Part shown: one piece after another, positions 7,037 to 14,661 of the stretch
Layout of the letters: every line of letters starts with the position of its first letter
Numbering within the stretch: position 1 is the stretch's first letter
Source: Bryobacterales bacterium
Lineage (GTDB): Bacteria > Acidobacteriota > Terriglobia > Bryobacterales > UBA6623
NCBI GenBank assembly: GCA_028819255.1
Contig: JAPPMB010000076.1
Coordinates: 9,722-47,747 of the forward strand
Length of the DNA stretch: 38,026 nt
Reading direction: 5' to 3'
The notes under the pieces: generated by a model
The model's database searches: none
The model's input: only the letters and a program-made list of their open reading frames with translations
What the model was told of the DNA's origin: nothing
Translations under genes and position numbers: made by a program

Positions 7037-9037
7037 GTGGCGGACGCTGTCGACCGGCTGACTGTGGAGGATTTCTTCCGTCCGGGCGGGCGCCTGTCGG
7101 GGCGCATGCCGGACTGGGAGAACCGTCCCGGCCAGTTCGATATGGCCTCGGGCGTCGATTCGGCGATCGCCGAGTCGCGCCATCTGCTGGTCGAGGCCGG
7201 AACGGGCACGGGCAAGACGCTTGCCTACCTGGTGCCCCTCGTTCTGGCGGGACAGCGGGCGATCGTCTCGACCGGCACGAAGAATCTCCAGGAGCAGCTG
7301 GTGCGCAAGGACGTGCCCTTCCTCGAGCGGGTGCTGGGCAGGCGCCTGCGCGTTGCGGTGATGAAGGGGAGGGCGAACTTTCTTTGTCTGCAGAAGCTCG
7401 AGGACTTCGAGAAGAAGCCCGAACTTGAGGGCCTCGAGCGTCTGAGCGATCTGGTTCAGATCCAGGATTGGGCCAAGCAAACCGGGACCGGGGACCGTGA
7501 CGAGATCCGGAACCTGCCCGGGAGGAGCAAGCTGTGGCAAGCGCTCGATGCCCGTCGAGAGGCCTGCACCGGGCGGAAATGCGTCAAGTTCGACGAGTGC
7601 TTCGTGACCCGCATGCACCGCCGAGCCTCCGAAGCCGACCTGATCATCGCGAATCACCACCTGTTCTTTGCCGACCTTTCCCTGCGCCGCGACGACTTCG
7701 GCACCATCCTTCCCTCCCATCAGGCTGTCGTGTTCGACGAGGCCCACGCAATCGAGGGAGTGGTCGGCCAGTTCTTCGGAGCGTCCCTGAGCAACTTCAA
7801 GTTCACCGAACTGGTGTGGGACACTAGGTCGGCGGCTCAGCGAGAGCGATTCGGCTCCAAGGAGCTGGACCGACGCCTGACAAGGCTCAAGGCGACGACA
7901 GCCGATTTCTTCGCGCTGTTCAGGGACCGGCAGTCCCGAGAGACATTCGATGACCGGAGCGCGTTCCGCAGGAGGCATGCGTCCGAGTACCGAGCCCTGC
8001 TGACGGCGCTCACCGGCCTCGAAGCGACGCTCGGCATGGTCAAGCAACCGCCCGAGATCGCAATTGCCCTGCGCGGCCGGGCCCGCGCACATCGCCTGAC
8101 GCTGCGGGTGCTCCTCGGAGACACCGGCATGAACTCCCGGGAGGTGGACGAGGTCCACGAGCACCACCCGGTCCTCGGCCAACTGCTTGAGGACCAGTAC
8201 GGAAACTACGTCTACTGGCTGGAGAAGCGGGGCAAGGGTGTCTTTCTCCAAGCCACACCCGTCGATGTCGGGAACATTCTTGAGGACGCGCTGTTCCGGG
8301 ACGGCGCAACCGCCATCCTCACGTCCGCCACGCTGGCAGTGGACGGCGCCTTCGACTACATCCGCGGCCGCCTTGGGCTGCATGCGTGCAGCGAACTGGC
8401 GATTCCGGGCCATTTCGATTTTCGCCGGCAGGCCCTCCTGTACCTGCCGGCCGGCATGCCGTTTCCGAACTCTCGGGAATTCACGCGCCGGGCCGCGAGC
8501 GAGATCCTCTCGCTGCTCGAACTGTCGCGGGGACGGGCCTTTGTCCTCTTCACCAGCTACAGCCAGATGCGCAAGGTCCACGCCGTCGTGTCGGACTCCC
8601 TCTCGTTTCCGTGCCTCATGCAGGGGCAGGGATCCAACGCCTGGCTGCTGGAGCGGTTTCGCAAGACCAGGAACTGCGTGCTCTTCGCCACGGCCAGCTT
8701 CTGGCAGGGCGTGGACGTCCCCGGCGAACAGCTCAGCTGCGTCATCATCGACAAGCTTCCGTTCGCCGTTCCGTCGGACCCGATCGTGAAGGCGCGCATG
8801 GAGCAGGTCATGCGCGGCGGCGGTAACCCGTTTCGCGACTACCAGATCCCCAGCGCCGTGCTGTCGCTCAAGCAGGGGTTCGGACGGCTCATCCGGTCCG
8901 GGTCGGACCGCGGCGTGCTGGCCCTGCTGGACAACCGGGTCGTCACCAAGGGATACGGACGGATCTTTCTCGACAGCCTGCCCGACTACCCCAGAACCCA
9001 GCGGCTGGAGGACGTCAGGGAATTCTTCAGGCGCTGA
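7037..9037 (+). CDS. DinG-family ATP-dependent DNA helicase with Fe-S cluster
   Basis: This is a 666-residue superfamily 2 5'-3' DNA helicase of the DinG/YoaA/XPD type, which unwinds R-loops and other structures during DNA damage repair. Seen: Walker A AGTGTGKT (residues 54-61), four cysteines for a 4Fe-4S cluster at about C117, C177, C182 and C188 with the C-x4-C-x5-C spacing of the family, ANHHLF (205-210), the DEAH box VVFDEAHAIEG (232-241), SATLAVDG in motif III/IV and a C-terminal GFGRLIRSGSDRG helicase motif VI. A GTG at 7037 is the farthest usable start; its nearby GGAGG is too close to act on it, so a GTG at 7064 remains possible. It follows the glycosyltransferases by six bases, perhaps only as a transcriptional read-through neighbour. 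Confidence 0.88.
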   Translation: MADAVDRLTVEDFFRPGGRLSGRMPDWENRPGQFDMASGVDSAIAESRHLLVEAGTGTGKTLAYLVPLVLAGQRAIVSTGTKNLQEQLVRKDVPFLERVLGRRLRVAVMKGRANFLCLQKLEDFEKKPELEGLERLSDLVQIQDWAKQTGTGDRDEIRNLPGRSKLWQALDARREACTGRKCVKFDECFVTRMHRRASEADLIIANHHLFFADLSLRRDDFGTILPSHQAVVFDEAHAIEGVVGQFFGASLSNFKFTELVWDTRSAAQRERFGSKELDRRLTRLKATTADFFALFRDRQSRETFDDRSAFRRRHASEYRALLTALTGLEATLGMVKQPPEIAIALRGRARAHRLTLRVLLGDTGMNSREVDEVHEHHPVLGQLLEDQYGNYVYWLEKRGKGVFLQATPVDVGNILEDALFRDGATAILTSATLAVDGAFDYIRGRLGLHACSELAIPGHFDFRRQALLYLPAGMPFPNSREFTRRAASEILSLLELSRGRAFVLFTSYSQMRKVHAVVSDSLSFPCLMQGQGSNAWLLERFRKTRNCVLFATASFWQGVDVPGEQLSCVIIDKLPFAVPSDPIVKARMEQVMRGGGNPFRDYQIPSAVLSLKQGFGRLIRSGSDRGVLALLDNRVVTKGYGRIFLDSLPDYPRTQRLEDVREFFRR

Positions 9038-9061
9038 TAGGGCCGCCCGGCGCCGTTCCGC

Positions 9062-10168
9062 TCAGCCGAGCAATTCGGCGATCGCCTCATCGGCAAACAG
9101 AATGCCTCGGTCGGTGAGACGGATCGAGGGCCTTTCCGCAATGAGCCAGCCGCGGTCCGCCAGGCGACGAGCTCTCGGACGCAGCTCGCGCCACTCGTCA
9201 TTCCCGAGGCGAATCCCGTCGCTTGTGCGGAGCCCCGTGAGCACTCGATCTTCGAGCATCCGCTTCGGACCCGGCTCTTCGACACGGTCTCTCGGGGAGG
9301 ACCCCGACGCCATGCGCCGGACATACTCCGGAGCGGTTGCGACGTTGGACCACCGCCGCCGCCCGCTGAAGGAGTGCGCGTCACTGCCGAACCCGAGGTA
9401 GGGCTCCATCCGCCAGTACTTGAGGTTGTGGGCGCTTCGCCGGCCGGGCCGAGCGAAATTCGACACCTCGTAGCGCTCAAGTCCCAACGACCGGAGCTGC
9501 TCGACTGCTTCCAGATAGAAGTCGACGATTTCGCTCTCGCAGGGCACAGACCGGGCGCCGTATCGGCTCCCGCCGGCTTGCAGCTCCCTCCCGAGCCGGC
9601 TTGCGTCGTCGGTCTCCAGCATGTAGACCGACACGTGGCCGACGCCGAGCCGCTCAATCCAGTCGAGCGACCGACGCCAGGTCAAGGCCGTCTGGCGGGC
9701 GAGCCCGGCGATCAGGTCGACGGAGATGTTCAGAATTCCCCGTTCCCGCAGACAGCGGATCTCGGTCTGTACGGTCTCCGGGTCGTGTTTTCGCCCCGCT
9801 GCGCGCGCGACCGCCGGATCGAACGACTGCACTCCCAGGCTGACGCGGTTGATGCCGGTCTCGACCCACGACGAGATCCTCTCCGGCGCGGCCTCTCCGG
9901 GGGCCACTTCGATCGTGGCCTCCGCCCACCTCCTGTGTGGCAGAACGGCCGACAGCGCCTCGAACTCCTCCGGCTCGAGGAGGCTGGGGCTGCCGCCTCC
10001 AAAGTAGAGCGTGTCCCCCCTCCGCGTATCGCCCGAGCAAAGCTCCCGAGCCAGGCACCGGACGTAGTCGGTCCGCAGCGCCCGTGCGTAGACATCCGAG
10101 CGGAAGTTGCAGTAGGTGCACTTCTGCGCGCAGAACGGAATCGAGATGTAGATGCCCGGAGAAGCCAA
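9062..10168 (-). CDS. HemW-like radical SAM protein
   Basis: This radical SAM enzyme is of the HemW (YggW, formerly coproporphyrinogen III oxidase-like) family, a heme chaperone that binds heme and delivers it to respiratory enzymes. Seen from the chosen start: the CAQKCTYCNF cluster motif (C13, C17, C20), YFGGGSPSLL where most relatives have GGGTPS, GINRVSLGVQSFD, DLIAGLARQT, the heme-contact HNLKYW motif and a winged-helix-like C-terminus. Most HemW proteins start about ten residues before the cluster, so the TTG at 10168 (368 residues) fits length and homology. The upstream ATG at 10303 would add 45 residues with no homology. The gene converges on dinG with 24 bases between them and marks the edge of the accessory island. 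Confidence 0.83.
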   Translation of the reverse strand: MASPGIYISIPFCAQKCTYCNFRSDVYARALRTDYVRCLARELCSGDTRRGDTLYFGGGSPSLLEPEEFEALSAVLPHRRWAEATIEVAPGEAAPERISSWVETGINRVSLGVQSFDPAVARAAGRKHDPETVQTEIRCLRERGILNISVDLIAGLARQTALTWRRSLDWIERLGVGHVSVYMLETDDASRLGRELQAGGSRYGARSVPCESEIVDFYLEAVEQLRSLGLERYEVSNFARPGRRSAHNLKYWRMEPYLGFGSDAHSFSGRRRWSNVATAPEYVRRMASGSSPRDRVEEPGPKRMLEDRVLTGLRTSDGIRLGNDEWRELRPRARRLADRGWLIAERPSIRLTDRGILFADEAIAELLG

Positions 10169-10340
10169 GATCCTAGCGCGACCGAAGTATACGTGGTTGC
10201 GGTGTGAAGTTGCCGTCCAGCAACACCGGACGCCCGCAGTTGGGGTCGGCAACGCTTCGTCCCCGCTGCGAATTCCGGATTCACCGACATCCGCCGCCGC
10301 CACGGCCCTGCCTGCACCGACTGGGAAAGCTCCTGCAAGG

Positions 10341-10711
10341 TATTCGCTCGAACACCTTTCGACTGGACAGAGGGCAGCTGCGGTACTTCTTCTCCTGCTC
10401 CTTGAATCGGGATTCTTGGCTGATCGTTGATCCGCCAGTGGTCGGCCTGAATATACGGTTGGTCACCGACGTCGTTGTGCCGCGTATACGCAAGGAAGAG
10501 TGACAGCGGCGGTTTGTCTTCTCAACCCACAACGCAAACATTCCCGTCCTCTGCAACGCGAAGGTCATTCTCGAACTCGCAACTGCCGGTGGGGCAGATT
10601 GTGGCGGGCATGACGAGTTTGAGACACGGCGCCCAAAGTGCGGATTCTCAACCATGAACAAGACAGAGGTGCTCGAACTCATCGCCAGTCAGGAGAACTC
10701 TCAGGTCGGGT
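10341..10711 (+). pseudogene. Remnant of SMC/ABC-type ATPase gene (C-terminal part)
   Basis: In one frame from 10341 is YSLEHLSTGQRAAAVLLLLL, a typical ABC-signature region (STGQ) of SMC/RecN-like ATPases. After the LES codons the match shifts frame and continues as WLIVDPPVVGLNIRLV, which corresponds to the Walker B stretch (usually LIVDQPEDDLDNR) with its acidic residues lost. Then come PRIRKEE, an in-frame stop at 10501, and FVFSTHNANIPVLCNAKVI, equal to the His-switch region usually read as THNANIPVLGDAE. It ends with FETRRPKCGF. The ATPase must be dead: a frameshift, a stop and a ruined Walker B. The type matches large AAA/SMC ATPases often seen in defence islands (PHP-linked or TrlF-like); the exact family is inference. 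The 5' portion is gone. Confidence 0.72.
10652..10711 (+). pseudogene. 5' stub of an AlbA_2/divergent-AAA type gene
   Basis: The codons MNKTEVLELIASQENSQVG followed by TGA match the first 19 residues of AlbA_2-domain (schlafen-like, divergent AAA-4) proteins, usually MNKxELLELIANGENSGVEFKRD. The match stops at the position where EFKRD would follow. The stub lies in frame at the end of the ATPase remnant, so a two-gene unit of ATPase plus AlbA_2 protein was probably once here and was deleted from this point. The next 280 bases up to the insertion element contain nothing I recognise. Confidence 0.5.
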
Positions 10712-10987
10712 GAGGTGTTGCTGGTCTTTCGGACAGTGCGACAGGGCCAATCCCAAGACCCGATCTCTCGCGTCGTCCTTCTGGACTCTGGTGGAAGATC
10801 GAGGTTGCGTAAGTCGCTCTGGCCCGCGAGCGTCCGCCCCAGCTTGCCCAGCTTACGCCGTACATTGTTCGTCAGACTCTCCAGGATCCCCTGTCGACTG
10901 CCCGGCGACCAGCCCCTCGAGAACGATGTGCCGTTCAGACACAGAATCGAGGACGTCCGTAAATTACGGCGAGGAGATTGGATTGGA

Positions 10988-10994
10988 TTAGCCT
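10988..10994. repeat. Possible target-site repeat TTAGCCT (left copy)
   Basis: TTAGCCT occurs directly left of the insertion element and again at 13064-13070 right of it. If taken as a 7-base target duplication the element spans 10995-13063. The alternative is a 4-base TTAG duplication (10996-10999 and 13064-13067) with the element starting at 11000. I cannot decide between them. Confidence 0.4.
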
Positions 10995-10999
10995 GTTAG

Positions 11000-11023
11000 C
11001 CGGAACTTCACATAGGCGATTTG
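11000..11023 (+). repeat. IS left terminal inverted repeat
   Basis: CCGGAACTTCAC begins this end and is an exact inverted match to the right end for 12 bases. After a small length difference (ATAGG against GGA) both continue with CGATTTG. Confidence 0.75.
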
Positions 11024-11083
11024 CTCCCAACATGTTGAGTCTGAAGGACTCATCCGCACTCTAGCGGTCGTCGACCTGACAAT

Positions 11084-11113
11084 TTGTTCCCATAATCTGG
11101 CAGTTGATATATT
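11084..11113 (+). promoter_or_regulatory. Candidate transposase promoter
   Basis: TTGTTC at 11084-11089 and TATATT at 11108-11113, separated by 18 bases, lie in an unusually AT-rich stretch about 70 bases upstream of the transposase start. This is the best sigma-70-like pair in the left end of the element. Confidence 0.3.
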
Positions 11114-11184
11114 TTTCTAGTACTTTGTTGCAATTGAGTATCCTGTTTGCTAAAGTTCCTTAAGAGTTCCCATAACATCTGCCC

Positions 11185-12981
11185 GTGTCCTTCCATATCG
11201 AGACCATCCCCAACCGAGCCACCAAGCCCGCCATCCTGCTGCGCCAGGCTTGGCGCGAGGGCAAGCGCATTCGCAAGAAAACGCTCGCCAACCTCTCCCG
11301 CCTCCCCCCTGACGTGGTCGAAGGCTTTCGCACCGTCCTCAAGGGCGGTGTCGCCGTCCGCGATCTTTCCCAACTCCTCCATCTCGATCGCTCCTGGGCC
11401 CACGGCCACGTCGCCGCCGTCCTCGGCACCTGCCGCCGACTCGGTCTGCAGCGCATCCTGCACCGCCATCCCAGTCGCGAGCGCGATCTCGCGCTCGCCG
11501 CGATCGTCGCCCGCGTCCTCGCCCCCGACTCCAAACTTGCCACCGCGCGTCGTCTCTCTCCCGACACCGCCGACTCCAGCCTCGGCCGCCTGCTGGATCT
11601 GGGACCTGTCTCCGGGAACGAGATGCTGTCCATGCTCGACTGGTTGCTCGACCGACAGCGCTGGATCCAGACCAGCCTCGCCAACCGCCATCTCAAGAAT
11701 GCCTCGTTGATCCTCTATGACGTCACCTCGAGCTACCTGGAGGGCCGCCACTGCCCGCTGGCCGCTTTCGGCTATGACCGCGATGGCAAGCAGGGCAGGC
11801 AGCAGATCGTGATCGGACTGCTCTGTGCGGTCGATGGCTGCCCGCTGGCCGTGGAGGTCTTTGCCGGCAACACCGCCGATCCGGCCACGGTGGCTTGGCA
11901 GGTGCAGCGCATCCGGAAGCGCTTCCGGATTGCCCGCATTGCCCTTGTCGGGGATCGCGGAATGCTCACCACAGCCCGCATCCGGGAGGACCTCTGTCCG
12001 GCCGGTCTGGATTGGATCTCGGCCCTCAAGAGCCAGCACCTGCGGACGCTGCTGAAGCGGCCCAAGCCCCGCCCCGGGCAAGACCCCGCCACCCTCCAGG
12101 CCCCTTTGCGCCCGGGGAAACTGGTGGCCGACCAAGTGGCCGAGATCCGCAGTCCGGACTTTCCCGGCGAGCGCCTGCTGGTGTGCCTGAACCCGCGCCT
12201 GCGGACCGAGAGGGCGCGCAAGCGCGAGGAGCTGCTGCAGGCGACGGAACAGATCCTGGAGCAGATCGCGGCCCAAGTGCGGCGTGGGAAGGAGCCCTTG
12301 CGCGGGCGGGACGCGATCAACCGCCGCGTGGGCAGCGAGGTGAACCGCAAGAAGATGGCCAGGCATTTTGAGGTCACCGTGGGGGACAAGCGGTTGGAAT
12401 GGAGCCGCAAGGAAAAGCGGATCGCGGCCGAGGCGCAGTTGGACGGCATCCACATCGTGCGCACGAGTGTGGCGCAGAAGGAACTCGGGGCCGCGGCCGC
12501 GGTGGAGGCCTACAAGAGCCTCGCAGGCGTGGAGCGTGCTTTCCGCACGAGCAAGACTCACCTCCGGGTTCGCCCCCTGCATGTCGACAGCGAGGCCCAC
12601 GTGCGCGGCCATGTCTTCCTGTGCATGCTGGCCTATTATGTGGAATGGCACATGCGGCGACGGCTGGCCCCGCTGCTGTTGCAGGACGACGATCGGGCCG
12701 TAGCAAGTGCGCAGCGCGACACCCCGGTCGAACCGGCGCAAGTCTCCGACCGGGCCAGGCGCAAGGCCGACACCAAGAGCACGGAGGAGGGCTTACCCGT
12801 TCACAGCTTCGACACCCTGCTGGGCGACCTGTCAACCCTCGTCCTCAACCGGGTCAGCCTACCCGATCAGGACCCGAGAGTGATCACCATCGCGACCCAG
12901 CCCACCCAGTTGCAAAGGCGAGCCTTCGAGCTGCTCGGAGTTGATCCGCGCCGCGATGCTTCCATAACGTTGACAGGTTAG
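11185..12981 (+). CDS. IS1634-family transposase
   Basis: This 598-residue DDE transposase belongs to the IS1634 branch of the IS4 superfamily (transposase_11 fold). It catalyses cut-and-paste movement of the element. Visible signs are the family start SFHIETIPNR and AILLRQAWREGKRIRKKTLANL, the first catalytic aspartate in LILYDVTSSYLEG (about residue 177), the second in ALVGDRGMLTTARI (about 257), a long inserted domain, and the YREK-like glutamate region YKSLAGVERAFRTSKTHLRVRP (about 447). The GTG at 11185 gives the exact family N-terminus, and TAA lies four codons upstream in frame. Length equals that of full family members, with no internal stop. The proposed catalytic positions are read from motif, not from alignment. 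Confidence 0.9.
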   Translation: MSFHIETIPNRATKPAILLRQAWREGKRIRKKTLANLSRLPPDVVEGFRTVLKGGVAVRDLSQLLHLDRSWAHGHVAAVLGTCRRLGLQRILHRHPSRERDLALAAIVARVLAPDSKLATARRLSPDTADSSLGRLLDLGPVSGNEMLSMLDWLLDRQRWIQTSLANRHLKNASLILYDVTSSYLEGRHCPLAAFGYDRDGKQGRQQIVIGLLCAVDGCPLAVEVFAGNTADPATVAWQVQRIRKRFRIARIALVGDRGMLTTARIREDLCPAGLDWISALKSQHLRTLLKRPKPRPGQDPATLQAPLRPGKLVADQVAEIRSPDFPGERLLVCLNPRLRTERARKREELLQATEQILEQIAAQVRRGKEPLRGRDAINRRVGSEVNRKKMARHFEVTVGDKRLEWSRKEKRIAAEAQLDGIHIVRTSVAQKELGAAAAVEAYKSLAGVERAFRTSKTHLRVRPLHVDSEAHVRGHVFLCMLAYYVEWHMRRRLAPLLLQDDDRAVASAQRDTPVEPAQVSDRARRKADTKSTEEGLPVHSFDTLLGDLSTLVLNRVSLPDQDPRVITIATQPTQLQRRAFELLGVDPRRDASITLTG

Positions 12982-13041
12982 GATCCGGTCATGTGCCAAC
13001 AAAACCAAACGAATGCAACAGGTTACGCAGGAAAGGTGCCT

Positions 13042-13063
13042 CAAATCGTCCGTGAAGTTCCGG
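13042..13063 (-). repeat. IS right terminal inverted repeat
   Basis: The reverse complement starts CCGGAACTTCAC and continues GGACGATTTG, matching the left repeat. It lies 60 bases after the transposase stop. TTAGCCT follows at 13064-13070. Confidence 0.75.
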
Positions 13064-13152
13064 TTAGCCTCTTCCGCAAGACCCAGCTACCGCTCTCGTC
13101 CTCCTGGCTCTACGTGGGCTCCTTACCGCAGCGCTCACTGGGTCGGCAGCTG

Positions 13153-14661
13153 TCAAGGAAGTCGTCCAGGTCGGCCCGCCGGAGCGGCTCCGTCTTGAGC
13201 ATGAAGTGCTTTTTCTTGCGCCTCGCCGAGCAGAGCCTCCCAGCCGTCGTGGAGCGCTTGCTGAACCTGTCGGTCCTTCTCGGAGGCGAGCTTGACCAAG
13301 GACAGCATCCGCGTCGCGAGGGCCCCGAACTGGGCGAGATTGATCGCCATCGGGTTCCAGCCGTATAGGGCCGTCTTCAGGATGTTGGTGGATGCCAGCA
13401 GTCCGTGAGTGAGGGCCAGCATCTGTTCCCGCTTCAGCCTTTCCGCGATTCTAGGCTCCTCGGGCGCCGGGCCGACCGCGCAGGCTCGCACTCCGTGGTA
13501 GGCCCACAGGATGACCTCGGCGATCGCGGGCGAAATGGTGGTGGTCATGAAGTGCCGGAGGTCGTAACCGTTCGCGTACATGTATCGCACGACATCCCTG
13601 ACGCTGACTGGGTCACCGCCTTCCCTCAGAGTGAAACCAGATTTTGCACCCATCAGTTGGAACGGCGCCAAGAACGGCGGTGGGAGGCCCTTGGCAGTGA
13701 ACACGTCCGAGAATCCGTGGACGACCACCTTGACGAGCGCCCCAATGGGATTGCGCGTTCCTGCATGATTCGGATGGTCAATGACCTGCCAAGCACCCGA
13801 CTTGTCGATGAAGGTGCAGGTTCCAGAGACGACGTCACCTAACCCGACCACGAGACCGAGCAGGGGATCGTGCCCGGGCGAAGCCAAGCGGTGAACGTTC
13901 GGGGTGAGGCCAACTTTGGGATTGACGACATCGAAAGGCACCTTGGCCCAGTCTTCCGCAGCCGTGGTCAACTCGGCGATCCACTTCTGGAACGCGTTGC
14001 GCTCGACACCGTCCCGGCCCCGCATCGGCGCCAGCTTCTTGGACTGCTCCTTCATCCATTCCGTCAGCGGGCTTCCTGGCTGGAGCTTTCCCTTGAAGCT
14101 GCCGCCGGGCGTCGCGACGAGCAGGTAGTCTGTCAGCGCGCCCACGAGGACGGCCAGCGCCACGACGCTGTAGTCCCAGCGGTCCCACGGCGCGGGGCTG
14201 AACTGCGAGTCGAACCGGCGCCGCACCTCGACTGCCAGTTCGGGAGGCACGAGTTGTCCGAGAGGATCCCCGGTCACCTCAATCTCGTGATCGGAGAAAT
14301 ACCGTTCCGTGTTGCGGACGTAAGCGTTCCAGTCCTCTCCCACATCCGGCAGCGCGACCTTTCGTTGGAGTTGGGTCGAGCGTTGGCGAACGGGCCTCGT
14401 CCCCTGAGACGAAGGCTTCGAGTGGCCCACCGTCCCGGTGGCGGCCAACTCGCTGGGGTCGAGGCGCGACCAGCCGGCTTGGACATAGAGCTGAGTGATC
14501 TGAGCATCCAGCCTTGACAGATCGGAGACCTGCCGGGCGGACTCCGATTCCAAGGTGGCCACCTGGCCTTCGAGCGTCCGTAGCGAGCCGCACACGAACT
14601 GCAACTGGAACGGCTGGGCGAGGAGCGCTCGCGCAGCTTCTCGCCGTGTCTTCTCGTTCAT
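13153..14661 (-). CDS. Uncharacterised membrane-associated protein, partner of TerB-like protein
   Basis: This 502-residue protein matches no family I can name. Residues 1-60 are a predicted coiled coil (EGQVATLESESARQVSDLSR). A basic low-complexity linker follows (about 75-105). A likely membrane segment is at 164-183 (YSVVALAVLVGALTDYLL), and hydrophobic stretches lie near 265-280 and 377-395. The most striking part is NVHRLASPGHDPLLG (255-269) followed by FIDKSG, a pattern I recall in uncharacterised bacterial proteins but could not check. The long loop 184-250 has KWIAELTTAAEDW. The ATG at 14661 overlaps the TGA of the upstream TerB-like gene, so the two are translationally coupled and should act together. 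There is no signal peptide. A role in defence, envelope stress or transport is possible; none is shown. Confidence 0.75.
   Translation of the reverse strand: MNEKTRREAARALLAQPFQLQFVCGSLRTLEGQVATLESESARQVSDLSRLDAQITQLYVQAGWSRLDPSELAATGTVGHSKPSSQGTRPVRQRSTQLQRKVALPDVGEDWNAYVRNTERYFSDHEIEVTGDPLGQLVPPELAVEVRRRFDSQFSPAPWDRWDYSVVALAVLVGALTDYLLVATPGGSFKGKLQPGSPLTEWMKEQSKKLAPMRGRDGVERNAFQKWIAELTTAAEDWAKVPFDVVNPKVGLTPNVHRLASPGHDPLLGLVVGLGDVVSGTCTFIDKSGAWQVIDHPNHAGTRNPIGALVKVVVHGFSDVFTAKGLPPPFLAPFQLMGAKSGFTLREGGDPVSVRDVVRYMYANGYDLRHFMTTTISPAIAEVILWAYHGVRACAVGPAPEEPRIAERLKREQMLALTHGLLASTNILKTALYGWNPMAINLAQFGALATRMLSLVKLASEKDRQVQQALHDGWEALLGEAQEKALHAQDGAAPAGRPGRLP

Larger units (their letters stand above)
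10995..13063 (+). mobile_element. IS1634-family insertion sequence
   Basis: A complete insertion sequence of about 2.07 kb has one transposase gene between imperfect terminal inverted repeats (11000-11023 and 13042-13063) and flanking direct repeats. The transposase reads intact from start to stop, so the copy may still be active. It lies between the ATPase/AlbA_2 remnants and the two-gene membrane operon. The left end carries about 160 bases before the start codon, including a near-repeat of GTTCCCATAA (11087-11096 and 11167-11176) that could be regulatory. The exact borders depend on which direct repeat is accepted. Confidence 0.8.

Noticed and set aside
9038..9061. GC-rich run between dinG and hemW as a bidirectional terminator
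   Set aside because: No stable stem with a T tract on either strand can be drawn in the 24 bases.
10281..10682. Minus-strand frame of 133 codons between hemW and the IS
   Set aside because: The plus strand carries ATPase remnants in this place, and the minus frame shows no motif.
11050..12741. Minus-strand frame opposite the transposase
   Set aside because: It is an antisense shadow; the plus frame has full transposase motifs and the family start.
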